Notes under the pieces: generated by a model
What the model saw: the letters and a program-made list of their open reading frames with translations, nothing else
What the model was told of the DNA's origin: nothing
Databases searched by the model: none
Program-made: the position numbers and the translations under genes
NCBI GenBank assembly: GCA_013398275.1
Contig: VZSE01002797.1
Coordinates: 29,337-93,336 of the forward strand
Source: Promerops cafer
Taxonomy: Eukaryota; Chordata; Aves; Passeriformes; Nectariniidae
Length of the DNA stretch: 64,000 nt
Direction of reading: 5' to 3'
Part shown: positions 39,901 through 49,285 of the stretch, in pieces
Layout: each line of letters opens with the position of its first letter
Numbering within the stretch: the stretch's first letter is position 1

Positions 39901-42900
39901 AAAGGGCAGTGGATTTATACAAATGAATACTCTGGCAACCAACACCTATTCCTCATTCTTGGATCACACAGTAACCAGTTTGGACATGCTGGAAATAACA
40001 GAGACAGTTGCAGAGAGAGAAAGAGAGGCCACCAAGCATCAGACACCAGTCACAAGTGATTTACTTCACACCATCTCCCCTCGGTGCTGCTGGTGCCAGC
40101 ACACGCAATCCTTCACTCCCCAGCTCTACCCAGAAGGGCAGGGAGATGATGCAACTCAGCAGGAAAGTTAATCACTTTTTAAAAAAAACTTCTGACTCTA
40201 ACATGACTCCCAGAAATCTCCAGCATGATGAGCATAAGGTATTCCTGAGCTGTTAGTGCAGTTTGGAAAGCAAGTCCTCACATTCGTTTTCCTCTCCTTT
40301 TATTTCATTTTCTTGCTCATGTTTCTGCTCAGTCTGATCAAAATCAGTCTCTCATCAGATCTCTAGAACCAATCCTACCAGCCCTTAAATGTGTTTGCTC
40401 TATCCTATCCCCAAAAAGTGATGTGAGAGAATTCAAACAGCACCACTGCTACTTGAGCAAGTAAACGGGATAAAAGCCAACATCATGACACTAAATAATG
40501 GACTCCAAGCCAGTGTCAGCTTTACCTGGAAAAGTCCAAAAACCAGAGAAATAAAGGAGGGAATTATTTCCTCCAACTCAAAATTCACCAACCCATCTCC
40601 ATACTATGTTTTATAGCAGTCATCTTGACACCTTAATCCTGACACTCACTCTTTTTAAGAGCTCTAGTAATAGGTAAAACAAAATTATAAACAGTATCTT
40701 TAAATAAGTAAATTATCTTAAAGGCAAAGAAGCTACAGCACAACAGAACTAGAAAGGACTTAAACCCAGCTGTATTAGAAGAAAAAAAAAAAGAATCTGT
40801 GCTCTTTGGCACTATCAAGGCAGTGCTGAAGCCCCAGCCTGGATGTGCTCTAAAGCAGCATCCCTGGCAGGTGGGAACATGGGGAAGTCCTGCAGTTTTA
40901 TGACACACTGTGGTTCTTGGCTCTATACTTACACATTTAAGTCATAGCAGTTCTTGAGGATGATTAATTCTTCAATATATTCCTTCTTCACATCTGGGAA
41001 TCTTGCTTCCTACAGTAGGAAAAGCTAAAGGTTATGTAGGTATTCGAGAAGCTGTGTAACAGACCTAGCACCCAGGACAGGGATTTACATCTAATTAACC
41101 AACACAATCCTGAGACTCCGGGGCAAAATGGTCAAGACATCCTTTAGAGCCATCCAGCCTTGCTCCACAGGATGACTGCTGACAGCTCTTTCTCAAAGGA
41201 AGAGTGAGGGTCAGGATGTGAAAAGCCAAGAGAAAAGCCTAAGGAGAGATTCAAGCCCCTAGGAATGAGCTACAACACAAGGGAAGGGAATATTTACCTT
41301 CAGCATGACCATCAAGGAGTTCCAGATTATGTGCTGAAATAAACATACCAAAGCAAAAGGAAATAAACCAACAACACATACACCCACTCAATGAACCCAG
41401 ACACACCAGCAACGAGACCAGATCAGACAACAAACCTTTAGTGGCATTTCTGTGAGGCTCTCCCAGTGTTTGCTGCTCTCTCTGGGGTTTCTGTACAGGC
41501 ATTGCTACCATGTGGTATTTTGCTTTGCAAGACTGGACTGGTCAGGGCTGTCAAGCAATTCTGACAATGCAAGAATAGCCTCTTACCCATCTCACAGGCA
41601 CTGATCAATGAGGTCTTACTTGGAAAGAAGTGAATTTTGTTAGACTGCTACTTAAAAAAATAGTTTCCTCAACTCCAGCTTTCCCAAGTAGAATTAGATA
41701 TGGGATGTGGAGGGAAGACTTGGAGGGGATGGGGTGGTGGTAGAAGATACAGACACATAAGAATATGCCTGTTTGCAAGAAAAAATATTCAGTAAGCCAA
41801 TGAGAGCCTTCCTTCCTATCAATCAAGGGGAGGGGCGTGCAAACATCATACACATTAATCACTACATTTTTATTTAGCTTTATTTATCATATATACACCA
41901 CGCTGCCCAAGCTGCTGAATGTACCAAAGGATAAGGAGTGTCCTGCTTGGTGGTGGTTGTCATAGCCAGTGTCCCTCATGCTAAGCTTCACACATGGAGC
42001 ATGTGTGAGCACAAGTCCTCATGGTGCTTATCCAGTTACTCCTTGGTGCTGCTGCTTGGAAATCCACACTGCAAGGGCAACCCTTACCCCTGGCCACCAT
42101 GCTGGCATTAACATGGGCATGGACCAAACTCCTGTAGGAGAGGCAGTTGAAAGCAGTCCTGGCTCTCAGCCACGTGTCTAAAACTTCTCTACTCCACCCT
42201 GTATCCCTCTGCCACTGTTTAGTGTCCAAGTTTGCTCATTTAGCTTTACATCCAATCCTAAACCAGTTCTACAGTGTTGGGTTAGGAAACAACCAGATAA
42301 AACCAGACCAGCAGATCCAAGAGGGCCTTTCAGGGAACAGACACAGATTATTTCATGTGAAATAATAATAATTTCAAGTGAAAGTTCTCCAAGACAGTTC
42401 ATCACATGCCCCTCACCTGGTGCATGGCTGAGTCTCAGTCAAAGCAAAGAGGATTTGCAGCTGTGTGTTCCAAGCACGGCTGGAGCACACCTTGAAAACC
42501 CTTCCTGAAGACATCACGCACACAGGAGGCAGAGGAGCCCTGGGAATACTTACTGTCTCTCTGATGAGCAGCGCAGTGAGGTCCTGCTCCTGCCCAGCCG
42601 CTCCCTGTTGTGGCACGTCCCCCGAGCCCAGCTCGTGCGAGCCCCGTGCGGGGAAGGCGGGCCCCGGCTGCTCGCGGTCTCTCGCCGCCTGCTGACGCGA
42701 TTCCTCGGGGGGATGTGCCGGCTGCGGGGAGGCAGGGCCTGGAATCCCGTCCTGCTGCGGCTCCGGCCGGGGGAAGGCCGGCCCCGGAGCCTTCCCTCCA
42801 TATGCCCTCAGAGATCCTGGGTTTGCCTCTGGCTGCCCTTGCTGAGGAGCACAACCATTCGCCACAGCCCGTGGCTCATCCTCCGGCGGTGGGAAGCGCC

Positions 42901-45710
42901 GGGGTTCCAGGTGGCTGTTCTCCTGGATCTCCTCCTGCCCTGTGGTAGTTTTTGCAGCTATTCCTTCAAGTTTCTGCTCTGGCTTCAAGTTCTTGCCTTG
43001 CCATTCCCGAGCTTCCATCCTTTCCTCCTGCTGAGGTGAAAGGTCTGCACTCTCCAGAGTTTCTGTGGTTTCTGTGTTATCAGCAGGCTGTGGACTCATC
43101 TTGATCAGTGGCAGCAAACTTGGGCCAGGCTCCTGGTTACCTGTAAGTTCAGAGCTGGGGCCGTTCAGCTCAGATGGTCCTGGCTGCTGCAGGGCAACGT
43201 CCACACCCTCATCCCTGCTTGGTCCAGCATTGCTCTCCACCATGAGGTTATTCCCATCTCCCTCACAGGGCAGAGCTGAATCCTGCTCATCCTGCAGGTC
43301 TGTGCTCAAAGGCTCCACAGCACTTTTAGATCCTCCTTCTCCCACAGTGTCTGCACCCTGCCACGGAGCAGCAGGCCTGATGACGTTGGGACGCAGAGGG
43401 TGCTGATGCTTTGGGGTCTGCAAAGGACACCAACAAGAGAAAGTAGGAATCCTTGTCTGCATGGCAGAATCCTTGCTCCAGATACTTCTGCATTTAAGAG
43501 AACTTCTGATGGTTCTGATCTGTTCAGTAAGATGCTTAATAAAGCACAGAACTGCAACCCACATATCTGTGTCATCAGCCTGTCCCCAGGTGCGACGAGA
43601 ACCTTTGGCAGAACTGGGGATGCACAGGACTTTCAAAGTGGAGTAATTTCCTAAGCTCACCTCAGTACCCACTTCCCTTCCAGTAAAATAGTCTGGGAAG
43701 GAAGAACTAACTGATGAAATATTTGTGTTCTCACCAATATATTTAAACAGGCAGGAACCAAAGCTCCAAACATTAATCTCTGGCCTTGTTCTTGCCTCTG
43801 GCAGACAGACTGCTGTATGCCAACAGAGCCTGAGTGTTCTCTGCTGCTGTTTTCAACTAAGAAGCAGAAAGGTCAGCTTTGCAACCCATTTTCTCAGTGC
43901 TTCTGGTTAATTTAACAGGAATATATTCTTAATATAAGATAGACATGAAATGCTGCAAAAATATCAGTGCCTGCAACAGCCCAACATGAATGCAAATAGC
44001 ACAGAGGAATAAAAAGTTTACAAAATACATATATAAATCAAACAAGGCATGGTTTGAAAACACCTTCAATGGAAGATCAAGTCCTCTTGCAAAGCACTCC
44101 ACCTTGCTGGATCCAGACAGCAACTTTATGGGAGCTACAACCTTCATCAAGTAGAACTTAAACTACACAATGCAGTTCCACAGTCTGGTTCTCCCCTCCT
44201 GTGCCCAAAATATGACTAAATTAAGCAAGCAAAATGCCATTGTTTCACAATTATTTCAGACATCCTAAGTAGATTGCTATAACCAGGCAGGACTCAGAGG
44301 AATGCATCAGGTATTTGCACAAGGCTTGGCTATACAGGCCATGAATACAGCACAGCAGCTACAACAATGAAGAATCACCTCTGCTAAGATGACTATATCA
44401 TCATCATCCTCATCTTCCTCAGTCTGCTGCTTTTCTGGCATTTCCAGCAACAAAGGCAAATCTTCATCCGAGGAATCCGATATCATGATAAGACTTTCAT
44501 CTCTGTGGTTTATCCAGTCTGCAGAACAGTAAGTAAAGTTAAAGTCAGCTGTTGGCACAATGTAAATAACTGGAATTACAGGGCACATGTAGCACTGAAA
44601 CATCTGAGAAAGCAATTTTCCAATTTGCACTGCAGGAAGAAGCATTCAGAGGTCACCAATTCCTCTGCAAGGCACTGTTACAGCCACTCCTGCATCCCTC
44701 AGCCTCCAGCAAAACACCTGCACAGCTTCAGCTCATCACAACAGCACTGCAGGGACAGCCACTGACACAAAGAATCTTCTACCCTAAACTCCAGCACAAG
44801 TCAAGCTGCTGCAAAAGTTATTACAAACAAAGCACGTAGGGAATACTTTTGCAGAGAAATCCTGAATTTTCAGTATCTCAGGGACATTGCATTTTCTTTG
44901 TTAAAGTGCAGTGCATTCTAGCAGAGAGATAAGGGTCTTTGTGCAATTCAGCCTCTTCTGAAAGAGTGAGACTGCAGGAGTACCTTATGCAGGGCTGAGA
45001 TAAGGCCTGTGGCTGTGAGTGCAGAAGATACCCTGCTATTAGATAACAACCTTGTGCCTCCAGGTTTGTCAAGAATGGAGTATAGATGCTACTCAACACA
45101 GCTGCTGGAACACAGGAGAGATAGTCAAGGCAGAAATAGAGGGTTTCTGTACTGCACAGAGAACATATAACTATGCTTTCCCTAAAATACGACAGGGTTT
45201 GGCTTATTTTTTTGCATGAGTGTTCATTTATCACCTTTCAGGCATACAGAGAAAGCCTCATTTTGAATTCTGCTCTTGAGGAAATGGGTGCCAACGCACA
45301 CAGCCCTATGAGGGAACAAATTCAGGGTCAGCCTGTCTCCTATGGGGTTCTCAGAAGGATGAATCCTCCTTGGATCTGCTGAAACACCTCTACACAGTGT
45401 TCCCAAGAAGTCAGCAATCTCCCTTGAGGCAGTACAACATGAGAAAGACAAGAGCCAAATATTTTGCATGCCTGCATAACATGAAAGAGTTTCTGTAGGT
45501 GGCTAAGTCAGTGTAACAGAGTAGTGTGTGATATGCCAGAACAGACCTCCAGCAGTTCCCTGGAAGTTCAGTGTCTGTGAATCCTGCTGCTCAGGAGGAG
45601 TTTCCCAAGAGTGTTTTGGAAACAGGCACAAATCAGTACTCACCTTTCCCTCTGTGATTGCTGAAGCTGTTCAAGTTAATCACTTCTTCATTCCCACCTC
45701 TCTCTGCCAT
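30854..45710 (-). CDS. RNF216: RNF216 (TRIAD3/ZIN) E3 ubiquitin-protein ligase, 5' two-thirds, 12 coding exons
   Basis: RING-in-between-RING (RBR) ubiquitin ligase. Seen: spliced minus-strand exons give 696 codons in one continuous frame. The order is an acidic, disordered N-terminus with a candidate SUMO-interacting motif (DDDDIVILAE, residues 60-69), a Pro/Gln/Glu-rich linker (70-357), a helical region (358-574), RING1 (zinc ligands C581, C584, C596, H600, C603, C606, C625, C630) and the first half of the IBR (C671, C674, C689, C694). Known of the family: RBR ligases load ubiquitin on a RING2 cysteine before transfer; reported RNF216 targets include TLRs, TRAF3, RIP1, Beclin-1 and Arc, and human mutations cause Gordon Holmes syndrome. 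The second IBR half, RING2 and the C-terminal tail lie outside the window. The start ATG at 45,710 has A at -3 and G at +4. Identity rests on close similarity to mammalian RNF216 as I remember it. Confidence 0.96.
31379..31527 (-). CDS. RNF216: RNF216 exon 12 (residues 621-669 plus split R670), end of RING1
   Basis: Acceptor TCCAACCCCAG, donor CGTCAG|GTGAGT; 149 nt, leaves in phase 2. Encodes SELSCMEGSCTCSFPTSELE, with the last RING1 ligands C625 and C630, then a helix (YYERKAEEEVAAA). Two positions that are Tyr in the human protein as I recall it (ILYKYY and AAAYADE) are Cys here. Neither is a zinc ligand. Confidence 0.96.
31655..31830 (-). mobile_element. CR1 LINE 3'-end fragment in intron 11
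   Basis: Minus-oriented CR1: ATGACTTGGGTTTTGGGACT, then CCACTAGCCCAGCTTGCTCC and the CACTTCCAGAGACGGGGCAT block. Diverged, with small deletions at the 3' end. Confidence 0.88.
32716..32853 (-). CDS. RNF216: RNF216 exon 11 (residues 575-620), RING1 core
   Basis: Acceptor GTGGCTGCAG, donor GGGAAG|GTAAGG; 138 nt, 46 codons. Carries six RING1 zinc ligands: C581 and C584 (within ECRCC), C596, H600, C603 and C606 (within FCKEC). RING1 recruits the charged E2 in RBR ligases. All ligands are intact. This exon gave the first secure identification of the gene. Confidence 0.97.
33815..33865 (-). CDS. RNF216: RNF216 exon 10 (residues 558-574), 51-nt exon
   Basis: Acceptor CTCTTGCAG, donor CAGAAG|GTCAGT; 17 codons, phase 0 both ends, peptide HADFLLALQMNEEQYQK. 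Human has the same short segment (HEDFLLALQMNEEQYQK) immediately before RING1, so this small exon is constitutive family sequence. Confidence 0.94.
34795..34934 (-). CDS. RNF216: RNF216 exon 9 (residues 512-557)
   Basis: Acceptor TCTGCTTCAG, donor GCAGAG|GTGAGT; 140 nt. Encodes DVKIEKRMFFLENKRRHW and ends EQEFYEQKVKEMAE, a charged, predicted-helical stretch leading into RING1. Reading frame and sequence match the family throughout. Confidence 0.95.
35214..35328 (-). CDS. RNF216: RNF216 exon 8 (residues 473-510 plus split G511)
   Basis: Acceptor GTTTTCTAG, donor GAGCAAG|GTAAAT; 115 nt, leaves in phase 1. Encodes [18 protein letters not shown], a basic run KRKRRK that could serve as a nuclear localisation signal (inference), and MNQYSYIDFKFEQ. 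High similarity to the human sequence ([20 protein letters not shown]). Confidence 0.95.
36307..36471 (-). CDS. RNF216: RNF216 exon 7 (residues 418-472)
   Basis: Acceptor TCTCCTTAG; 165 nt, 55 codons, phase 0 both ends. Contains PLDQRCFIQAADLLMADFK and [20 protein letters not shown], nearly identical to mammalian RNF216. The donor AAAG|GTGCTC matches consensus only up to position +3 and lacks G at +5, so it is a weak site. Exon 8 begins in the right phase for this junction. Confidence 0.94.
36472..37320 (-). other. RNF216 intron 6, GC-AG type
   Basis: 849 bp. On the gene's strand it starts GCAAGTGAGA and ends TTCTCCTTAG. Nothing else is recognised inside. Confidence 0.85.
37321..37423 (-). 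CDS. RNF216: RNF216 exon 6 (residues 384-417), followed by a GC donor
   Basis: Acceptor CTTTTCAG; 103 nt. One base completes V383, followed by 34 codons, starting LCNFLLENPDYPKKE and ending SSLLASQDETK. The donor is AAG|GCAAGT, a GC-AG intron. The nearest GT (four bases further on) would shift the frame into exon 7, so the GC donor is the only site that keeps the conserved K|xPK junction. Confidence 0.94.
37424..40932 (-). other. RNF216 intron 5
   Basis: 3.5 kb with GT-AG ends. It contains a CR1 fragment (about 37.82-37.93 kb) and an AT-rich, homeodomain-site-rich stretch at about 38.44-38.70 kb. The remainder shows no recognised feature. Confidence 0.85.
37824..37930 (+). mobile_element. 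CR1 LINE 3'-end fragment in intron 5
   Basis: Plus-oriented: CAACCTGGTTTAGTGGAAAG, then GGCCTTTCCAACCCAAACTA followed by the TTCTGTGATTCCATGAT tail. About 105 bp. Confidence 0.88.
40933..41009 (-). CDS. RNF216: RNF216 exon 5 (residues 358-382 plus split V383)
   Basis: Acceptor CTACTGTAG, donor AATGT|GTAAGT; 77 nt, phase 0 in, phase 2 out. Encodes EARFPDVKKEYIEELI and on to NCYDLNV, a strongly conserved helical segment of RNF216 (human EARFPDVANGFIEEII). The pattern looks like a small UBA/CUE-like helical unit shared with exon 6, but that is inference. Confidence 0.94.
41010..42553 (-). other. RNF216 intron 4
   Basis: 1.5 kb with GT-AG ends, containing the 36-nt candidate cassette exon at 41,298-41,333. 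No interspersed repeat recognised. Confidence 0.85.
41298..41333 (-). other. Candidate 36-nt cassette microexon in intron 4
   Basis: A pyrimidine-rich tract and ATTTCAG precede, and AAG|GTAAAT follows, a 36-nt block that is phase 0 at both ends and would add 12 residues (HIIWNSLMVMLK) between residues 357 and 358. Mammalian RNF216 as I recall joins exon 4 directly to exon 5 (ET then EARFPDV), so the canonical transcript should skip it. It may be a regulated exon, a lineage-specific exon, or a chance splice-site pair. Confidence 0.35.
42554..43417 (-). CDS. RNF216: RNF216 exon 4 (residues 70-357), large disordered exon
   Basis: 864 nt, exactly 288 codons, phase 0 at both ends; acceptor CTTTGCAG, donor GAGACA|GTAAGT. 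The sequence is rich in Pro, Gln, Glu, Gly and Ser with no fold visible, as expected for the fast-evolving linker of this ligase. The best conserved parts are the start (RPNVIRPAAPWQ) and the end, where GPAFP occurs twice about 40 residues apart and DLTALLIRET runs into the next exon. The 3' half of the exon is unusually CpG-rich. Frames open on the opposite strand here are shadows of this exon. Confidence 0.94.
42600..42910. other. Intragenic CpG cluster inside exon 4
   Basis: The 3' half of RNF216 exon 4 is much richer in CpG than the exon's 5' half and the neighbouring exons. It encodes the Pro/Gly/Arg-rich segment with the GPAFP motifs, so both codon choice and CpG density are shifted here. 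Confidence 0.6.
43418..45643 (-). other. RNF216 introns 3 and 2, flanking exon 3
   Basis: Intron 3 (43,418-44,378) and intron 2 (44,519-45,643) both have GT-AG ends. I see no repeats or other features in them. Confidence 0.85.
44379..44518 (-). CDS. RNF216: RNF216 exon 3 (residues 23-69), acidic SUMO-motif segment
   Basis: Acceptor TTCTGCAG, donor GCAGAG|GTGATT. The peptide opens DWINHRDES and includes ISDSSDED followed by a strongly acidic stretch running into IVILAE. An acidic patch next to a V/I-rich core is the classic form of a SUMO-interacting motif. The human protein has the comparable DDDVILTE at this place (from memory). 140 nt; it completes the phase-1 codon and leaves in phase 0. 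Confidence 0.94.
45644..45710 (-). CDS. RNF216: RNF216 exon 2, coding part (residues 1-22 plus one base)
   Basis: Encodes the N-terminus, beginning MAERGGNEEVINLNSF, which matches the start of mammalian RNF216 (EEVIHLNNF). The donor is GGGAAAG|GTGAGT. It ends in phase 1 and the split codon GAC is completed by exon 3. The start is chosen because it is the first AUG with strong context (AAAATGG), and the sequence after it matches the family. Confidence 0.93.
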
Positions 45711-45772
45711 TTTAAACAGCTGCACCCCAGAGTGTCAATGCCCCAGCATGGCAGTCAGGCTCACATGAGGAA
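45711..45772 (-). other. RNF216: RNF216 exon 2, 5' UTR part with two upstream AUGs
   Basis: The acceptor TTATCTTTCAG ends at 45,773, so 62 nt of leader precede the start codon. The leader contains ATG directly followed by TGA (45,761-45,766) and a second ATG opening a four-codon frame ended by TGA (45,735-45,749). Both close before the main ATG and are out of its way, so they would act on initiation rate rather than extend the protein. Confidence 0.8.
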
Positions 45773-48700
45773 CTGAAAGATAAAATAAAAGCACAAGGGA
45801 GTCAGGCAAACTCAGATTCACCCTAAGAAGGTTTTTCCAAGATTTAGCTGCTAGGGGCTCTCCTGACTCTCCCAGCAGTCTCTCCCCATGAGTATTTTTC
45901 TGTACCCCCCCTCTCAGAACCTGAAAGGAGGTATGTTTGTTTGTTATCTTGTGCTCCAACAGTTAAGACAGTCGACTGAAGAGTGCAATTAGCCCTGAGA
46001 AGTCTCTCTGGAGGAGCTATGCAATCACAGAAAAGGAGGAGAGATGCAGTTCTAGCCAAGCAGGACTCAGACCCTCCCAGCATGTGGATATTCTTTTGTT
46101 TCCAACCAAAATCCAGTGGTGTTTCTGCCACCATCAATTGGTGAGAGGGGCAAAATCCCCTTGCCTGAGCTGTCCCAGGGCATCCACCTGCATCTCACAC
46201 CTCCCAGATGATGTCACTACAACCATCCCTGTCACACTTAATGCCAGGGAAGTCACACACAGCCCAGAGGGCAACAGCCAAAAGGGATACCACCAAGCCA
46301 GCCTGAATTCCCTGAGTGCTGCCAAGCTGAGGCACAACTTCAGAGCCACCAGAGATGCTCCAAGCTCACTTCCAGAACCCCCACGTTCCTGGCGTGTCAG
46401 AAGGAAGCTGCACTCCAGGCAGAGCAGTGTCAGTGTGTGGTTTGTGCCTGCACTGTGAACCAGCACATGCCAGAGAACACTTCCTTACCACCATCTGCTG
46501 TTTTAAAGAAGATTTCCCTGATTTACAGCGAGGGTTTGGTACAAATTCCAGGAAACCCCATCTGCTCTCACACCAAAAGGAGAGCATGACAGGAATCAGG
46601 TTCCTTCACAGGACTGGGCTTTTTGGAACTAAACTTTGCTACCACCACCTGTTCTCAGAGAGGCACAATGAATTGGCCAGAGGCTCCCAAACAGGATTAG
46701 GGGGCCAAAGGAATCATTGCAAACTAACAGGAGGTTTCCATTTTATGCTCTGTCAGCTTACAGCTCTCCATTCCCACTATCACAGAGAGGCTGAACACAT
46801 ACAGGAACTCCAAGCACAATTTGATCACTGAAAATAGGTTGGGTTTTTTTTTATTGGAAAGTATTCATCTCCTTATTGCAGCACAGAGGAATCTGTACTA
46901 TTAAATATTTACTGATGCATAAGCTGGAAGAAAATGGTGAGTCTGCTATAAAATCCTGTTTGCTAGTACACAAGAGCAGTATGAATTCCCCCTCAGTAAT
47001 TCTACTTAACTTCCTCTGCAGGGAACAGGATTTGCAGCTAGGACAGTAAAGAAGAAATGAATTCAGCTGCACAAGATAAAATAATAAAAATTAAAATGTA
47101 TAATTTAGCACTTAAAAAAGCCCAGCAGCATGGGCTTAGTGACTGAGGAAACCTTCTTCATGAAGGAGAAGAGGGAACCTCCAGCATAAAGATTTCAAGG
47201 CTTGCCTACAAACAGCCACATTCTCCTGATCCCTGATCTGGTGATGGTCCAATTTTGAGTGGGAAATTGGATGAGGGAACAGCAAGAGGCCTCTCCTAAC
47301 CAGCATTACCACAAATATGCAACTACCCCTGTATTTAAGCCCTGATACCTCAGTAGCACATCCTATTTCCAGTAAGCAGCTCCAAGATTATCATGGGCAT
47401 ACTGGTGCTTTAAAAACACCTGAAAAGCAAGATTTTGGGGGTGTTTCCACTAGATTCTTCATCTTCTGCCTTATAAGGAGAAATAAATCTTTATTTACCA
47501 GAGTGGCATGAAAGTGCTGTTCCACCATCACAGGCAGGTGCTGGAGCTGCAGCTCAGGAGCTGGGCCACTGTAAGTGCAAACTCCTTGTGCAAACTCTGG
47601 CCTTTGTAAAAGGTCACATCCACATTATTACAGTTGTATTTTCCCTGGTACTTGTGAATAGCAATCACCTAGCCCTGCACAGCACTTTTCCATCCTTAGC
47701 TGTCTGATTCCTTTAGCAAACAAAATCAATTCACTTCTTACCATTTAAAAGGTGGAGAAATGGAAGCAGGGATAGGCCCAGTGTGGCCAAGGTTGCCAAG
47801 CAAACACAGCAAAGGATCACTCTGAGACTGGCTGGGGGGGAACAATGACATTTGTGAGAGCCACAAATCAGCCCTTGCAGCATCAAGTGGTGCAGACAGA
47901 GGCTGGACAGGTGTCTGCTCAGATCTGCTCTAAGCAAAGCTGAGTGCTTGGATATTTCTCCCCTCCAGGGACTCGTGGTGTGTTAGCAGGGCTGGCTACT
48001 TCCCAGGGGGGTGACACTGCAAATGTTCAGCACAGCCATCAGGAAAAAAAAAATCTTCTCCCAAATAGCTCAAATGGTGCTTTGTCCAGTGCTGGCTAAA
48101 CCCCAGCTGTTCAGATCCAAGAATGATGGATAAGCCACAAGACTAAGGTCATATTTTCTACAGGCCACTCTGGTTCCTGTAGAGAAGAACTTGCACATTT
48201 CAACCTTCAGCAGTGAGAAAGAGGTATAGGGAATAATCTGAAATTAAATTTGGGATAAAAAACTATCTGCACTTCCATACAAGAAAGTGTGCACACATGA
48301 CCGAAAGACTCAATGGTTTAAAAGCAGGAATATAATAAATAGCATTAACTGTAATACACAGTCAAGGCAACAACAAAAAAAGCCAAGGCTGGAAAGAACT
48401 GGCAATTCTTCCTACTTCAAAACAGACTGAATAAAACCCCAAGCAGCTTAATAAAGCCCTGCTTTGAGGGTAAAAGCCAAGCTTCCACCAAGAGCTAGCA
48501 ATTCATTTTGTCAATACTTAATACAGAGCTGAAGTTTAAACAAATATCCATAAGCATGGGCCAGTTCCATCTAGTGGCATGAATAAGAAGTTTATTCATG
48601 TTTATAGCACCAGGCCGCCAAGAATGTGAAGTAACAAGATCAAAGCCACCCTGGGGTCTTGCCCTACATAAACAATAATAAAAAAGCAAGGAAGACAGAT

Positions 48701-49090
48701 GGAAAGAAGCTATTCCACACTACCTCAGTGATTTCAGAGCCTACTTATAAGCAAAGAATAAGGCTACCTATAAGCAGGCTCTAACATGCCCATCAGCTTT
48801 TCTGCAATACAGTCATGGACAGGAAACTAGAGCCGTTTTAACAGCAAAGCAGTCAGATAAACTAAAAAGCTTGGAAAGGGTTTTTTTTTCTTTTCCTAAA
48901 AGGCTCCCACCTGCACCACAGCACATCAAGCTGGATTTGGGACTTGAATCTCTATAGCAGTATCCAGGTGACACAAAATTCTCATCATGACTTCTAAGAC
49001 ACCCACTGATTGTGCAGCGAGCACCCACCACGCTGAAGATGTGGTCCCACCCAATTTCACCTCTACATTACTCCACGTACTCATAACTCA

Positions 49091-49285
49091 GTCACAGAAT
49101 ATCCTGAGTTGGAAGGGACCCACAAGGATCAGAGTCCAGCTCCTGGCCCTGCACAGGACACCCCAACAATCCCACCCTGTGCTTGAGAGTGGTGTCCCAA
49201 CACTCCTGGAGCTCTGGGAGCCTTGGGCCGTGCCCATTCCCTGGGGAGCCTCTTCAGTGCCCCAGCACCCTCTGACACAGCACAC
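49091..49285 (-). mobile_element. CR1 LINE 3'-end fragment in intron 1
   Basis: Minus-oriented: TCACAGAATATCCTGAGTTG, a GGAAGGGACCCACAAGGATC block, and further on CCAACACTCCTGGAGCTCTG and ATTCCCTGGGGAGCC. Belongs to a different CR1 subfamily from the copies at 16.2 and 31.7 kb, judged by its internal blocks. Confidence 0.88.

Noticed and set aside
42608..43039. 143-codon + strand frame opposite RNF216 exon 4
   Set aside because: Antisense shadow of a GC-rich coding exon.
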